Positions 5,533 to 12,068 of a stretch of 14,431 nucleotides of DNA are shown here, piece by piece; within the stretch, counting starts at the first letter, position 1; every line of letters starts with the position of its first letter. The notes under the pieces were generated by a model, which saw nothing but the letters and a program-made list of their open reading frames with translations, ran no database searches and was not told where the DNA came from. The DNA is from CAYNGH01 sp964396845 (GTDB lineage Bacteria > Vulcanimicrobiota > JAJTBE01 > CAYNGH01). Both the position numbers and the translations under genes were made by a program. The DNA is taken from assembly GCA_964396845.1 (NCBI GenBank), contig CAYNGH010000084.1:1-14431 (forward strand), written 5' to 3'.

Positions 5533-7206
5533 ATGTCCCTGAGAATAAAAATTACCCTTGACGACGGCAGAATTGAAGAAGTAAGGCATGGCACTACCCT
5601 GCTGGAAATTGCAAAAAAATGTATCAGTCCAGGGAAATATCCCGTGGTGGGAGCCATGGTGGACAATGTCCTCTGGGATCTCTGGGGAGAACCCCGCACC
5701 GACTGCCATGTAAGTTTCATCGATCGCGGTCATCCCGACGGTTACCGTATGATGACCAGGGGATATACCCTGTTGCTGGTGAAGGCAGTACGCGACATAT
5801 ACCCCCGCCGGGGAATAAAAATCATGCACTCTCTTTCCAAGGGTTTGTTCTGCAAGTGGGCCGATGATTCTCTGGTCCGCAAGGAAGAACGGCTGGCCAT
5901 CGAAAGCCGTATGCGGGAGATGGTGGAAGAAGATCTAAAAATTGAACGTCGGGAGATTAGCCGGGAAGAGGGGATCAGGGTCTTTTCCGAAGCCGGTATG
6001 GAAGACAAGGCAAAGCTACTGCAGTTTCGGCAGAAGAAAACCATGAGTGCCTGTACCTGCGATGGCTATACCGACTATTTCTTTGGCCGGCTTCCTCCTT
6101 CCATGGGCTACATGAAACAGTTCGAGCTACGGTATTATGCCCCGGGGCTTATTGTCCGGTTTCCCTGCCCCACTCATCCCGACGGGATCCCTCCATATCG
6201 GGAACAGCGAAAACTGGCCCGGCTCTATGGCGAATACAAGCGCTGGGCGGAGATTATGGAAGCATCCGATGCTGCTTCATTAAATGAGATCATCATGAAG
6301 GGGGAGATTAACGATCTTATCCGGGTTCAGGAAGCTTTTCACGAGAAAAAAATTGCCCGGATTGCCGACACCATAACCAGCCAGCGGGACAGCCTGAAGC
6401 TGATCCTCATTGCCGGGCCATCCAGCTCCGGCAAGACAACCTTTGCCCAGCGGCTCAAGGTTCAACTGCGGGTAAACGGGCTTCACCCGGTGACCATATC
6501 CCTGGACGATTATTTTGTTGACAACAACAAGACCCCCCTGGACGAAGAAGGCAACTTCGACTTTGATCATATCGATGCCATCGATGTGCCACTGTTCAAC
6601 GAACATCTCCAACTGCTTTTGATGGGTGAGGAAGTGATGCTCCCACGGTTTGACTTTGTCCATGGCAAGAGGGTTGACAACCATCGAAAACTGCGCCTGG
6701 AAGACAAGAATATTCTCCTGGTTGAGGGAATTCACGGCCTTAACGAACGGCTCACGGAAACAGTCCCTCCTCAGAACAAGTTCAAGATTTACATTTCCGC
6801 CCTGACCATGTTGAATCTTGACGACCACAACCGAATCCCCACCACCGACACCCGAATTATCCGGCGAATAGTCCGGGACAGCCAGTTTAGAAATCACACG
6901 GCCATGGAAACCATCTACCAATGGCCCATGGTGCGCCGTGGTGAGGAACGTTTTATTTTTCCATATCAGGAAGAAGCCGATGAAATGTTCAATTCTGCTC
7001 TTATATATGAACTGGCAGTATTAAAGAGCTATGTGGAGCCTCTGTTGCGGGAGATTCCCCATACGGAGCCGGCCTATGCCGAGGCGCTGAGGCTTTTGAG
7101 CTTCACCCAGAACTTTCTGGAAGTGGGAACCGACGAGATACCTCCCAACTCAATATTGCGGGAGTTCATCGGTGCCACCTGCTTCTTCAAGATGAAACTG
7201 TTATAA
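5533..7206 (+). CDS. TGS-domain nucleoside kinase (uridine kinase-like)
   Basis: A 557-residue three-part protein. Residues 1-65 form a TGS-type beta-grasp domain (IKITLDDGRIEEV). Residues 70-275 resemble the threonyl/alanyl-tRNA synthetase second additional domain, with YTLLLVKAVRDIYP and IKIMHSLSKGLF. Residues 285-557 are a phosphoribulokinase/uridine kinase-type P-loop kinase: Walker A GPSSSGKT at 295-302, the DDYFVD motif at 325-330, and ILLVEGIHGLN near 394. Proteins of this architecture are annotated as nucleoside kinases in Thermotogae, Firmicutes, spirochaetes and Bacteroidetes. They are expected to phosphorylate a nucleoside such as uridine from a nucleoside triphosphate in the cytoplasm; the exact substrate cannot be read from the sequence. 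The ATG at 5533 has an AGGATAACAGG-type site upstream. The length is normal for the family and the key motifs are intact. Confidence 0.9.
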   Translation: MSLRIKITLDDGRIEEVRHGTTLLEIAKKCISPGKYPVVGAMVDNVLWDLWGEPRTDCHVSFIDRGHPDGYRMMTRGYTLLLVKAVRDIYPRRGIKIMHSLSKGLFCKWADDSLVRKEERLAIESRMREMVEEDLKIERREISREEGIRVFSEAGMEDKAKLLQFRQKKTMSACTCDGYTDYFFGRLPPSMGYMKQFELRYYAPGLIVRFPCPTHPDGIPPYREQRKLARLYGEYKRWAEIMEASDAASLNEIIMKGEINDLIRVQEAFHEKKIARIADTITSQRDSLKLILIAGPSSSGKTTFAQRLKVQLRVNGLHPVTISLDDYFVDNNKTPLDEEGNFDFDHIDAIDVPLFNEHLQLLLMGEEVMLPRFDFVHGKRVDNHRKLRLEDKNILLVEGIHGLNERLTETVPPQNKFKIYISALTMLNLDDHNRIPTTDTRIIRRIVRDSQFRNHTAMETIYQWPMVRRGEERFIFPYQEEADEMFNSALIYELAVLKSYVEPLLREIPHTEPAYAEALRLLSFTQNFLEVGTDEIPPNSILREFIGATCFFKMKLL

Positions 7207-7303
7207 ACAAGAAAATATATATTATATTTTTAAAGAAGCCTTTTTCAGGGCCGATAATAATCGGGGGAAGAATATTTCCCGATTTCGAACAGGGGAGATG
7301 TAA
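7207..7303 (+). promoter_or_regulatory. Intergenic region with AT palindrome and alternative hairpins
   Basis: Just after the nucleoside kinase stop lies an all-AT palindrome, AAAATATA-tat-TATATTTT (7212-7230), ending in five Ts; it may be a weak terminator or an AT-rich promoter element. Further on, three short segments can pair in two exclusive ways. ATCGG/ATCGGG (7260-7265) can pair upstream with CCGAT (7251-7255, 4-base loop) or downstream with CCCGAT (7278-7283). The GGGGAG ribosome site of the next gene follows closely. Confidence 0.35.
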
Positions 7304-8788
7304 ATGGTCATTTCAAATATTATGAATATATCAGATGTTATCAACAATATAAAATCATGCCGGGATATGGGAGATATCCTGAAAATTCTTCGGGAGCACC
7401 GGAAAGCCTTTGACTGGAGCCAGGTGGAGCTGATCCTCTACAGCCCGGACCTGCAGGGGTTTTATTTCACCGGCAACGACGGGGATTCCCAGGACGCTCA
7501 ATTCCGGAAGACACTCAGAGATGTGGCAGAGAATACAATCAGTTTCGAGGATGCAGAAGCTTTAGCAGAAAAAATCCATCAGACCGGGGATTGGCAGGTA
7601 AATCTGACTGTTCTGCAGGTGAAGGATTGCTTCAGGGGATACCTGGCCACATGTGGAAATGATGCCGATGTCCGCGGGTGGGGCCGGGAGATCCTGGGAA
7701 ATGTTCTTTCCCTGATGCTGGAGCTGTTTGAAGAAATGGCCTGTAACGAAAAGATGACCCTGGAATCAGAAATCCTCAAACAAGAGGCTCTTCGTTCAGC
7801 CAATCTTCGACTTCTGGGGGAGATGGTGGGTGGAATCACTCATGATTTCAACAACATTCTCACGGGAGTTACCGGGTTTTCCCAGCTGATCCAGATGCTG
7901 GATGAAGACCCCGACACCCAGGAGTCAGTGGCGGACATTCTGACGGCATCGGAGCAGGGGAAGAAGATTATCAGCTTCATTTCCAGAACAAAAAAGGCAT
8001 CCACCGACGAGGCTCCTGCTCAAATCACCCCGGGAGAGCTTATGACAGAGGCAGCCTTCGGCCTCAGCTCCAGGATTTCTCTGGAACAGCCGGGGACATC
8101 TTCTGATGAATTTTTTGCCATCAGGGATAATTCCAACACACAAATCGAAGCTCCCCAAGCCCTGACTCAGTCCCTGCTGATGCATATTTTCAGCGGATTT
8201 ATCAGTGCCGGGGCCTCATCCATCGAATCCACAGCAGAAATGAAAGGCACCGGAGTGGAGATTTCCATAAGACCGGTTTTCAAGAATAAAGCCAAAATTA
8301 CTCCTCCAGTTCGTGAGGATTGCCACAGTGCCGGGGAATCTGGAATTGCAGGAATCCTGGCGCGAAAGGCAGGTTTTGAACTGACGGCACATCCCTGGGG
8401 CATAACCCTCACAGGCCCGGGCACACCGGCCCCCACAGGGAAGATAGCCCCCGGCCAAAATCTGCTGATCTTTGAGCCGGATCCTGTGCTGGCAAGAATG
8501 TACGAAAAACTCTCATCATCGGTCAATGCAACAGTGCATCTGGCAAAAACACCGCAACAGCTGACAACGGCCCTGTCCCAGGGAGAAAAATTCCACCGGG
8601 CCTTTGTGGACATAACAGCCCTGGGGGCAGTTTCCCCGGACAAGTTCCCCGGGGATCTGCCGGTAGTAATCGTCACAGGGCTGGGTGCCTGGACGGACTT
8701 TTCCCGGCTGGAGGGTATCTTCGTGGCAGATGTTCTTTTGAAGCCCTTTAGTTTCGAGGATTTTAAAAACATCCTTGCCGGGGCATAG
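7304..8788 (+). CDS. Soluble hybrid histidine-kinase-like protein with degenerate ATPase and receiver domains
   Basis: A 494-residue protein with no membrane segment. Residues 10-150 look like a divergent GAF-type domain (VELILYSPDLQGFYF, then LTVLQVKDCFRGYL and a long helix). A dimerisation/phospho-acceptor segment follows at 165-232, with the H-box LGEMVGGITHDFNNILTGV carrying H180. The next region, about 240-372, aligns in order with a histidine-kinase ATPase domain, but the N-box appears as QSLLMHIFSGFISAG without its Asn and no DxGxG motif is present. Residues 384-494 are a receiver-like domain with D436 as the expected phospho-acceptor, T458 and K480 (LLKPFS); the acidic pair is reduced to E391-P392. 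It starts at ATG 7304 after GGGGAG. It lies 97 bases after the nucleoside kinase gene. The family order is clear; catalytic incompetence is inferred from the missing motifs. Confidence 0.8.
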   Translation: MVISNIMNISDVINNIKSCRDMGDILKILREHRKAFDWSQVELILYSPDLQGFYFTGNDGDSQDAQFRKTLRDVAENTISFEDAEALAEKIHQTGDWQVNLTVLQVKDCFRGYLATCGNDADVRGWGREILGNVLSLMLELFEEMACNEKMTLESEILKQEALRSANLRLLGEMVGGITHDFNNILTGVTGFSQLIQMLDEDPDTQESVADILTASEQGKKIISFISRTKKASTDEAPAQITPGELMTEAAFGLSSRISLEQPGTSSDEFFAIRDNSNTQIEAPQALTQSLLMHIFSGFISAGASSIESTAEMKGTGVEISIRPVFKNKAKITPPVREDCHSAGESGIAGILARKAGFELTAHPWGITLTGPGTPAPTGKIAPGQNLLIFEPDPVLARMYEKLSSSVNATVHLAKTPQQLTTALSQGEKFHRAFVDITALGAVSPDKFPGDLPVVIVTGLGAWTDFSRLEGIFVADVLLKPFSFEDFKNILAGA

Positions 8789-8884
8789 ATCCCACTGTCA
8801 AACCCAGGAATACTGGCTTTCAACCCTCAGGGTCACAGCAGAATCATCCAGTGAAGACAAGGCAACAAATTAACCTTCAGGAAT

Positions 8885-8913
8885 TTGCAACTGTTTGTTT
8901 TCGGTTATATAAT
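8885..8913 (+). promoter_or_regulatory. Putative sigma-70 promoter for the propeller/transglutaminase-like gene
   Basis: TTGCAA (8885-8890), a 17-base spacer and a perfect TATAAT (8908-8913). Transcription starting near 8920 would leave a leader of about 168 bases before the ATG at 9088, long enough to carry regulatory structure. Confidence 0.55.
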
Positions 8914-9046
8914 CGATGAAACCTGATATATTGCAATTGCATCATAAACAGCCAATAACTTGGCACAAGTCCCGGTGAATTTCTGAAGGAGAAAATCCCC
9001 AGATTCAGAATTTAAGTTAACTAAAGGAAATAATCTGAAAATTTCT

Positions 9047-9069
9047 GCCAGATGCATCACACATCTGGC
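9047..9069 (+). promoter_or_regulatory. Stem-loop immediately upstream of the ribosome site
   Basis: GCCAGATG (9047-9054) and CATCTGGC (9062-9069) form a perfect 8-bp stem with a 7-base loop. A further TTC/GAA pairing can form beyond a small internal loop. The AAAGGGG ribosome site begins about five bases downstream and the ATG is at 9088. There is no T-tract, so a role in translation or mRNA stability is more likely than termination. Confidence 0.5.
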
Positions 9070-9087
9070 GTGAAAGGGGATTAGGCA

Positions 9088-11340
9088 ATGAGGAAATCTC
9101 ACTGGAAAACAGTGGCTCTGGTGGCAGTTTTATGGCTCTGTCTGGGGTTATTTTTACCGGGGACCAGCCTTTGGGCCCAGACTTCAAGCTCTGATGTAGC
9201 CAACTATATCACCGAGGATGGTCTTGTGCCGGGACAGGCAGTCTGCGCTGCGATTGATCCCGGAGGATGGACATGGATTGGCGCCAGGGTTACCGACGGG
9301 GTAGATGTGGCAGGCTTTTCCATAATCGGAGCCGGACGGCGGATAATGTCCTTCAGCAAAGAAGACGGCCTGGTGGGAGATTCTGTTAATGACATAATCT
9401 TTGACGAAGAAAACAACCGCATCTGGTTTGCAACATCCCGGGGAGTATCCCGGCTGGACAGCAAAACAGGTCAGTGGAAAAACTTCAACAACACCAACAG
9501 CAATCTGAGGGAAAACGAAGTTTCCTCTCTGCTCCTTGACAACGGGAAGCTTATGGCAGCCACCCTGGGAGAAGGAATATTTCTTTTTTCTCCCGGCGAG
9601 GACAACTTCTTTGAAGTGAAAAGTCCCTTCAGCGATGTCACCGATATCCTGGTGGATTCCCGGGGCAGACTCTGGGCTTCTTCCCGGCAGGGAGTTGCCT
9701 ACCGGGAAAAAGATGTATGGGTCACATACACCACCGACAATTCCTCCCTTCAGACAAATCATGTGGATGGGCTTACCGAGGATGTCCAGGGAAATATTCT
9801 GGGATCAAGCCAGAAGGGAATTGTTGTCTTTAACGGCATAAGCTGGAGTATTATGGACACCAGCAACAGCCCCCTTCCGGTGGATCATGTCACCTTTGTC
9901 CAGGGGACTCCCAATGACGACCTGTGGATTGCCACCTGGGGCGGAGGGCTTGTTCATCTGGATAAATCCCGCAACCTGGTAAAAACCTACAGCCGCAGGA
10001 ACAGCCATATGCTGGACAACAAAATTTCTGCCTTTGCCCGGGACAGAAACGGCAACTTTTATCTATGCACTGCCAGGGGTGTTACATTTCTGGTGGTGAA
10101 CCCGGTCCCGGAAAAAAGTGAGAGAATCAGGGTCATCAGCCGGCAGGCTTACCAGTGGACTGACGATGGAGAACCTCAGGTGGATTCCACCGTATCTATG
10201 GGAATCGGACGACACCACTACGGCTTTCCCATCTGGGGATGGATAGCTTTCTGGGCAGGGGATGGCTTTGACCCGGTAAATCCTGGGGTCAACCTGCAGG
10301 GTGATGTTCAGGGAAACCGGCAGATCCGATTCACCGGGAAGTTTTCACAGGTAAAACTGCTCCAGCAATTCCTGACCGAAGGAGATGTGGTGCGCAATTT
10401 CCGGGAAACCCCCGGCGCGACATACCCCTTCCCTTCCAAGATGCCTCCTGAGGTTGCCGCATACCTGAAACCGGGACAGCACATCCCTTCAGAAGATCCA
10501 AAGATCCAGGAGTTGGCCCAATCTCTGGTGAGGACAGAATCCCGGGTTGATATGATGCGCACTGCTGAAGATATAATCTATTCAGTACTATTCACTGCAA
10601 TGCCCTATGATTATTCCAAGGTGGGACGTCACGAGGGCCTGTCCACCAGGGATCCCCGGGAGAGTCTTTATCGCAGTGCCCAGGAAGTTCTCCGGGACAG
10701 GACCGGCACCGCATATTCAAAAAACCGCCTGGCCTGCACTCTGCTTCGAAGCGCCGGAATACCTGCCCGGCTGGTGTCTGGCGATGATGCCAACATCTGG
10801 GGAGAGGCATACATTGGAGAACGGGGATGGGTCCCCTTCAACACTGAGATGCCTTATTACACCATTGGTGAGGGGCACAGAAACCGGATACAGTTCCCCT
10901 TTAACATTCAGGAACCAAATTTCCCGGTGGTATGGGTTTCAGGAACCGATGACAACATCAAGGCCATATCCTGGGAACCTGCCGACGAGGCCACTTTTCA
11001 CCGGGGAGAAAAGCAGTTTGAAAAGCTGACCCAGACTGAGAATATCACCGATGCAAAAATACTGCTGATTGACCCTTCCCAGTTTGAAACAATCCCCAAT
11101 GAATCCAGAATCCCTGTGTCTGAAACCCTTTGGATGACCCTGCGGATGGAAGGATCTCACTATACCCTGAAGTTTTACGACAAGTCCAACGGGCGGATCC
11201 TGGGACGAACTCCCATCACCCAATACCACAAAACCATGACTGCCGAGGTGGAAGGCCGCCTCAGGATGACTTTCATTCCATCAGATCTGGACAGATACAT
11301 TGTCCTGAGGATGTTTGAATGGGAGGTTTTTGACCGTTAA
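9088..11340 (+). CDS. Exported beta-propeller protein with an inactivated transglutaminase-like domain
   Basis: A 750-residue exported protein. The signal peptide spans residues 1-30 (VALVAVLWLCLGLFLPGTSL, likely cut after LWA). Residues 38-335 are a propeller of the two-component-regulator (Reg_prop) type: repeated 'edGL....v..i..D..g.iWfaT..Gvsrl' units such as NRIWFATSRGVSRLD, GRLWASSRQGVAY and DDLWIATWGGGLVHLD. After a 150-residue linker, residues 490-590 match the transglutaminase core closely (SAQEVLRDRTGTAYSKNRLA, LLRSAGIPARLVSG, ERGWVPFN). The catalytic positions are A542 for Cys, N569 for His and N585 for Asp, so the domain is expected to be inactive. A C-terminal beta-rich domain follows (650-750). 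ATG 9088 has AAAGGGG seven bases upstream. It probably senses or binds peptidoglycan-, peptide- or glycan-like ligands outside the cytoplasm; this is inference. Confidence 0.88.
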   Translation: MRKSHWKTVALVAVLWLCLGLFLPGTSLWAQTSSSDVANYITEDGLVPGQAVCAAIDPGGWTWIGARVTDGVDVAGFSIIGAGRRIMSFSKEDGLVGDSVNDIIFDEENNRIWFATSRGVSRLDSKTGQWKNFNNTNSNLRENEVSSLLLDNGKLMAATLGEGIFLFSPGEDNFFEVKSPFSDVTDILVDSRGRLWASSRQGVAYREKDVWVTYTTDNSSLQTNHVDGLTEDVQGNILGSSQKGIVVFNGISWSIMDTSNSPLPVDHVTFVQGTPNDDLWIATWGGGLVHLDKSRNLVKTYSRRNSHMLDNKISAFARDRNGNFYLCTARGVTFLVVNPVPEKSERIRVISRQAYQWTDDGEPQVDSTVSMGIGRHHYGFPIWGWIAFWAGDGFDPVNPGVNLQGDVQGNRQIRFTGKFSQVKLLQQFLTEGDVVRNFRETPGATYPFPSKMPPEVAAYLKPGQHIPSEDPKIQELAQSLVRTESRVDMMRTAEDIIYSVLFTAMPYDYSKVGRHEGLSTRDPRESLYRSAQEVLRDRTGTAYSKNRLACTLLRSAGIPARLVSGDDANIWGEAYIGERGWVPFNTEMPYYTIGEGHRNRIQFPFNIQEPNFPVVWVSGTDDNIKAISWEPADEATFHRGEKQFEKLTQTENITDAKILLIDPSQFETIPNESRIPVSETLWMTLRMEGSHYTLKFYDKSNGRILGRTPITQYHKTMTAEVEGRLRMTFIPSDLDRYIVLRMFEWEVFDR

Positions 11341-11369
11341 CCGGAATTTTATCCGTCATCGAGAAACAT

Positions 11370-11400
11370 AAAAGACCCCGTTGTCATGGCGGGGTCTTTT
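11370..11400. terminator. Bidirectional Rho-independent terminator
   Basis: AAAAGACCCCG (11370-11380) and CGGGGTCTTTT (11390-11400) are perfect inverse complements around a 9-base loop. They give a GC-rich stem flanked by A and T tracts that work as a T-tract on either strand. It lies between the convergent ends of the propeller gene (stop at 11340) and the 172-residue gene (stop at 11432). Confidence 0.93.
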
Positions 11401-11431
11401 GATATTCTTAAACGATTATTTGTTCAGGTGT

Positions 11432-11950
11432 TCAGTCGCCGTAGGGCATATGCATCTTCTGGCCGGTATTGGCATTGAAATGGTCAAAGAGGTTGGAGCT
11501 CATCTGGGTGCCGTCAATGAAGTTTATGACTTCAAGATAATTGAAAGTGATAACGGGAGTATCCCAGTGATATTTTTCCCGAAATTTTTCCATTATGACC
11601 TTGCTGGAAATCCCCTGGTTTTTGAGATCCTCTCCCTTTTCCTCTCTCATGGTTTGAATGGAATCATCGGTCTTGGGGTTGTTGTCAACTCTGGCTCTGG
11701 TAATCAGAGTGCCGTTGCCCAAATCGATGGAACCGTTGTTGATGAAAACATCTTCTCTGTGGCTCTTGATCCTTTCACTGGGCAGAGTCCCGACTAAATC
11801 AACTATTTCTTTCGGGGGCCCCGGTGCCGGGAGCTTCACCCCTTCTTCCATGACTTTCTGTTTAAGCTCCTGATATTTGCCAACGGCATATTTCCCCGCG
11901 GGGTTGTTTGCGCCGAAAGGTGCCTGGGACTGGATATTGAAGTTTGACAT
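11432..11950 (-). CDS. Hypothetical protein of 172 residues
   Basis: I do not recognise this protein. It is hydrophilic, without signal peptide or membrane segment. The N-terminus is Asn/Gln/Pro-rich and probably flexible (MSNFNIQSQAPFGANNPAGK). A charged helix follows (YQELKQKVMEEG), then a PAPGPP linker, then DLVGTLPSERIKSHREDVFI, a strand-like GSIDLGNGTLITRARV, a Lys/Glu-rich helix around residue 105-125, and an aromatic C-terminal region (KYHWDTPVITFNYLEVINFI). The ATG at 11950 has GGAGG about eight bases upstream, and the gene has its own -10 box, a palindrome and the shared terminator, so it looks like a single-gene transcription unit. The lack of a signal peptide suggests a cytoplasmic protein, or export by a non-Sec route. 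Confidence 0.8.
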   Translation of the reverse strand: MSNFNIQSQAPFGANNPAGKYAVGKYQELKQKVMEEGVKLPAPGPPKEIVDLVGTLPSERIKSHREDVFINNGSIDLGNGTLITRARVDNNPKTDDSIQTMREEKGEDLKNQGISSKVIMEKFREKYHWDTPVITFNYLEVINFIDGTQMSSNLFDHFNANTGQKMHMPYGD

Positions 11951-11967
11951 ATGTTATACCTCCAAAG

Positions 11968-11982
11968 TATTCTGTAAGAATA
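11968..11982. promoter_or_regulatory. Perfect palindrome at the start of the 172-residue gene's transcript (possible operator)
   Basis: TATTCT-gta-AGAATA is a perfect 6-3-6 inverted repeat that overlaps the edge of the -10 box (11982-11987) and covers the expected transcription start on the minus strand. This is where a repressor dimer would block transcription. No regulator gene is identified. Confidence 0.35.
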
Positions 11983-12011
11983 TTATACTCCCCAATTAAA
12001 AATAAATAAAC
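11982..12011 (-). promoter_or_regulatory. Putative promoter for the 172-residue protein gene
   Basis: A perfect TATAAT on the minus strand (11987..11982) lies about 32 bases before the ATG at 11950. A weak -35-like TTTATT sits 17 bases upstream in a very AT-rich stretch that could act as an UP element. The whole 118-bp gap between this gene and the kinase gene is AT-rich compared with its surroundings. Confidence 0.5.
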
Positions 12012-12068
12012 ATGTCTTTTGTTAATTGATTGTTAACCTTTTAAAAAAAAATATACCCATATGAAGAA

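Larger units (their letters stand above)
8789..9087 (+). promoter_or_regulatory. Intergenic region and leader of the propeller gene
   Basis: A 299-bp gap with no gene of its own. It holds a sigma-70-like promoter (8885-8913), a perfect 10-base palindrome TGCAATTGCA (8932-8941) just inside the predicted transcript, AT-rich sequence with a TTTAAGTTAACTAAA near-palindrome around 9012, and a strong stem-loop (9047-9069) directly before the ribosome site. No clear terminator is seen after the upstream gene. Confidence 0.5.

Noticed and set aside
6280..6921. Open minus-strand frame of 213 codons
   Set aside because: Antisense to the P-loop kinase domain of the nucleoside kinase; no ribosome site or domain.
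8167..8823. Open minus-strand frame of 218 codons
   Set aside because: Antisense to the histidine-kinase-like gene; the composition is typical of a shadow frame.
12041..12068. T-run on the minus strand after the kinase gene as a terminator
   Set aside because: There is a run of nine Ts but no stem of useful length before it; termination here is not supported by the sequence.
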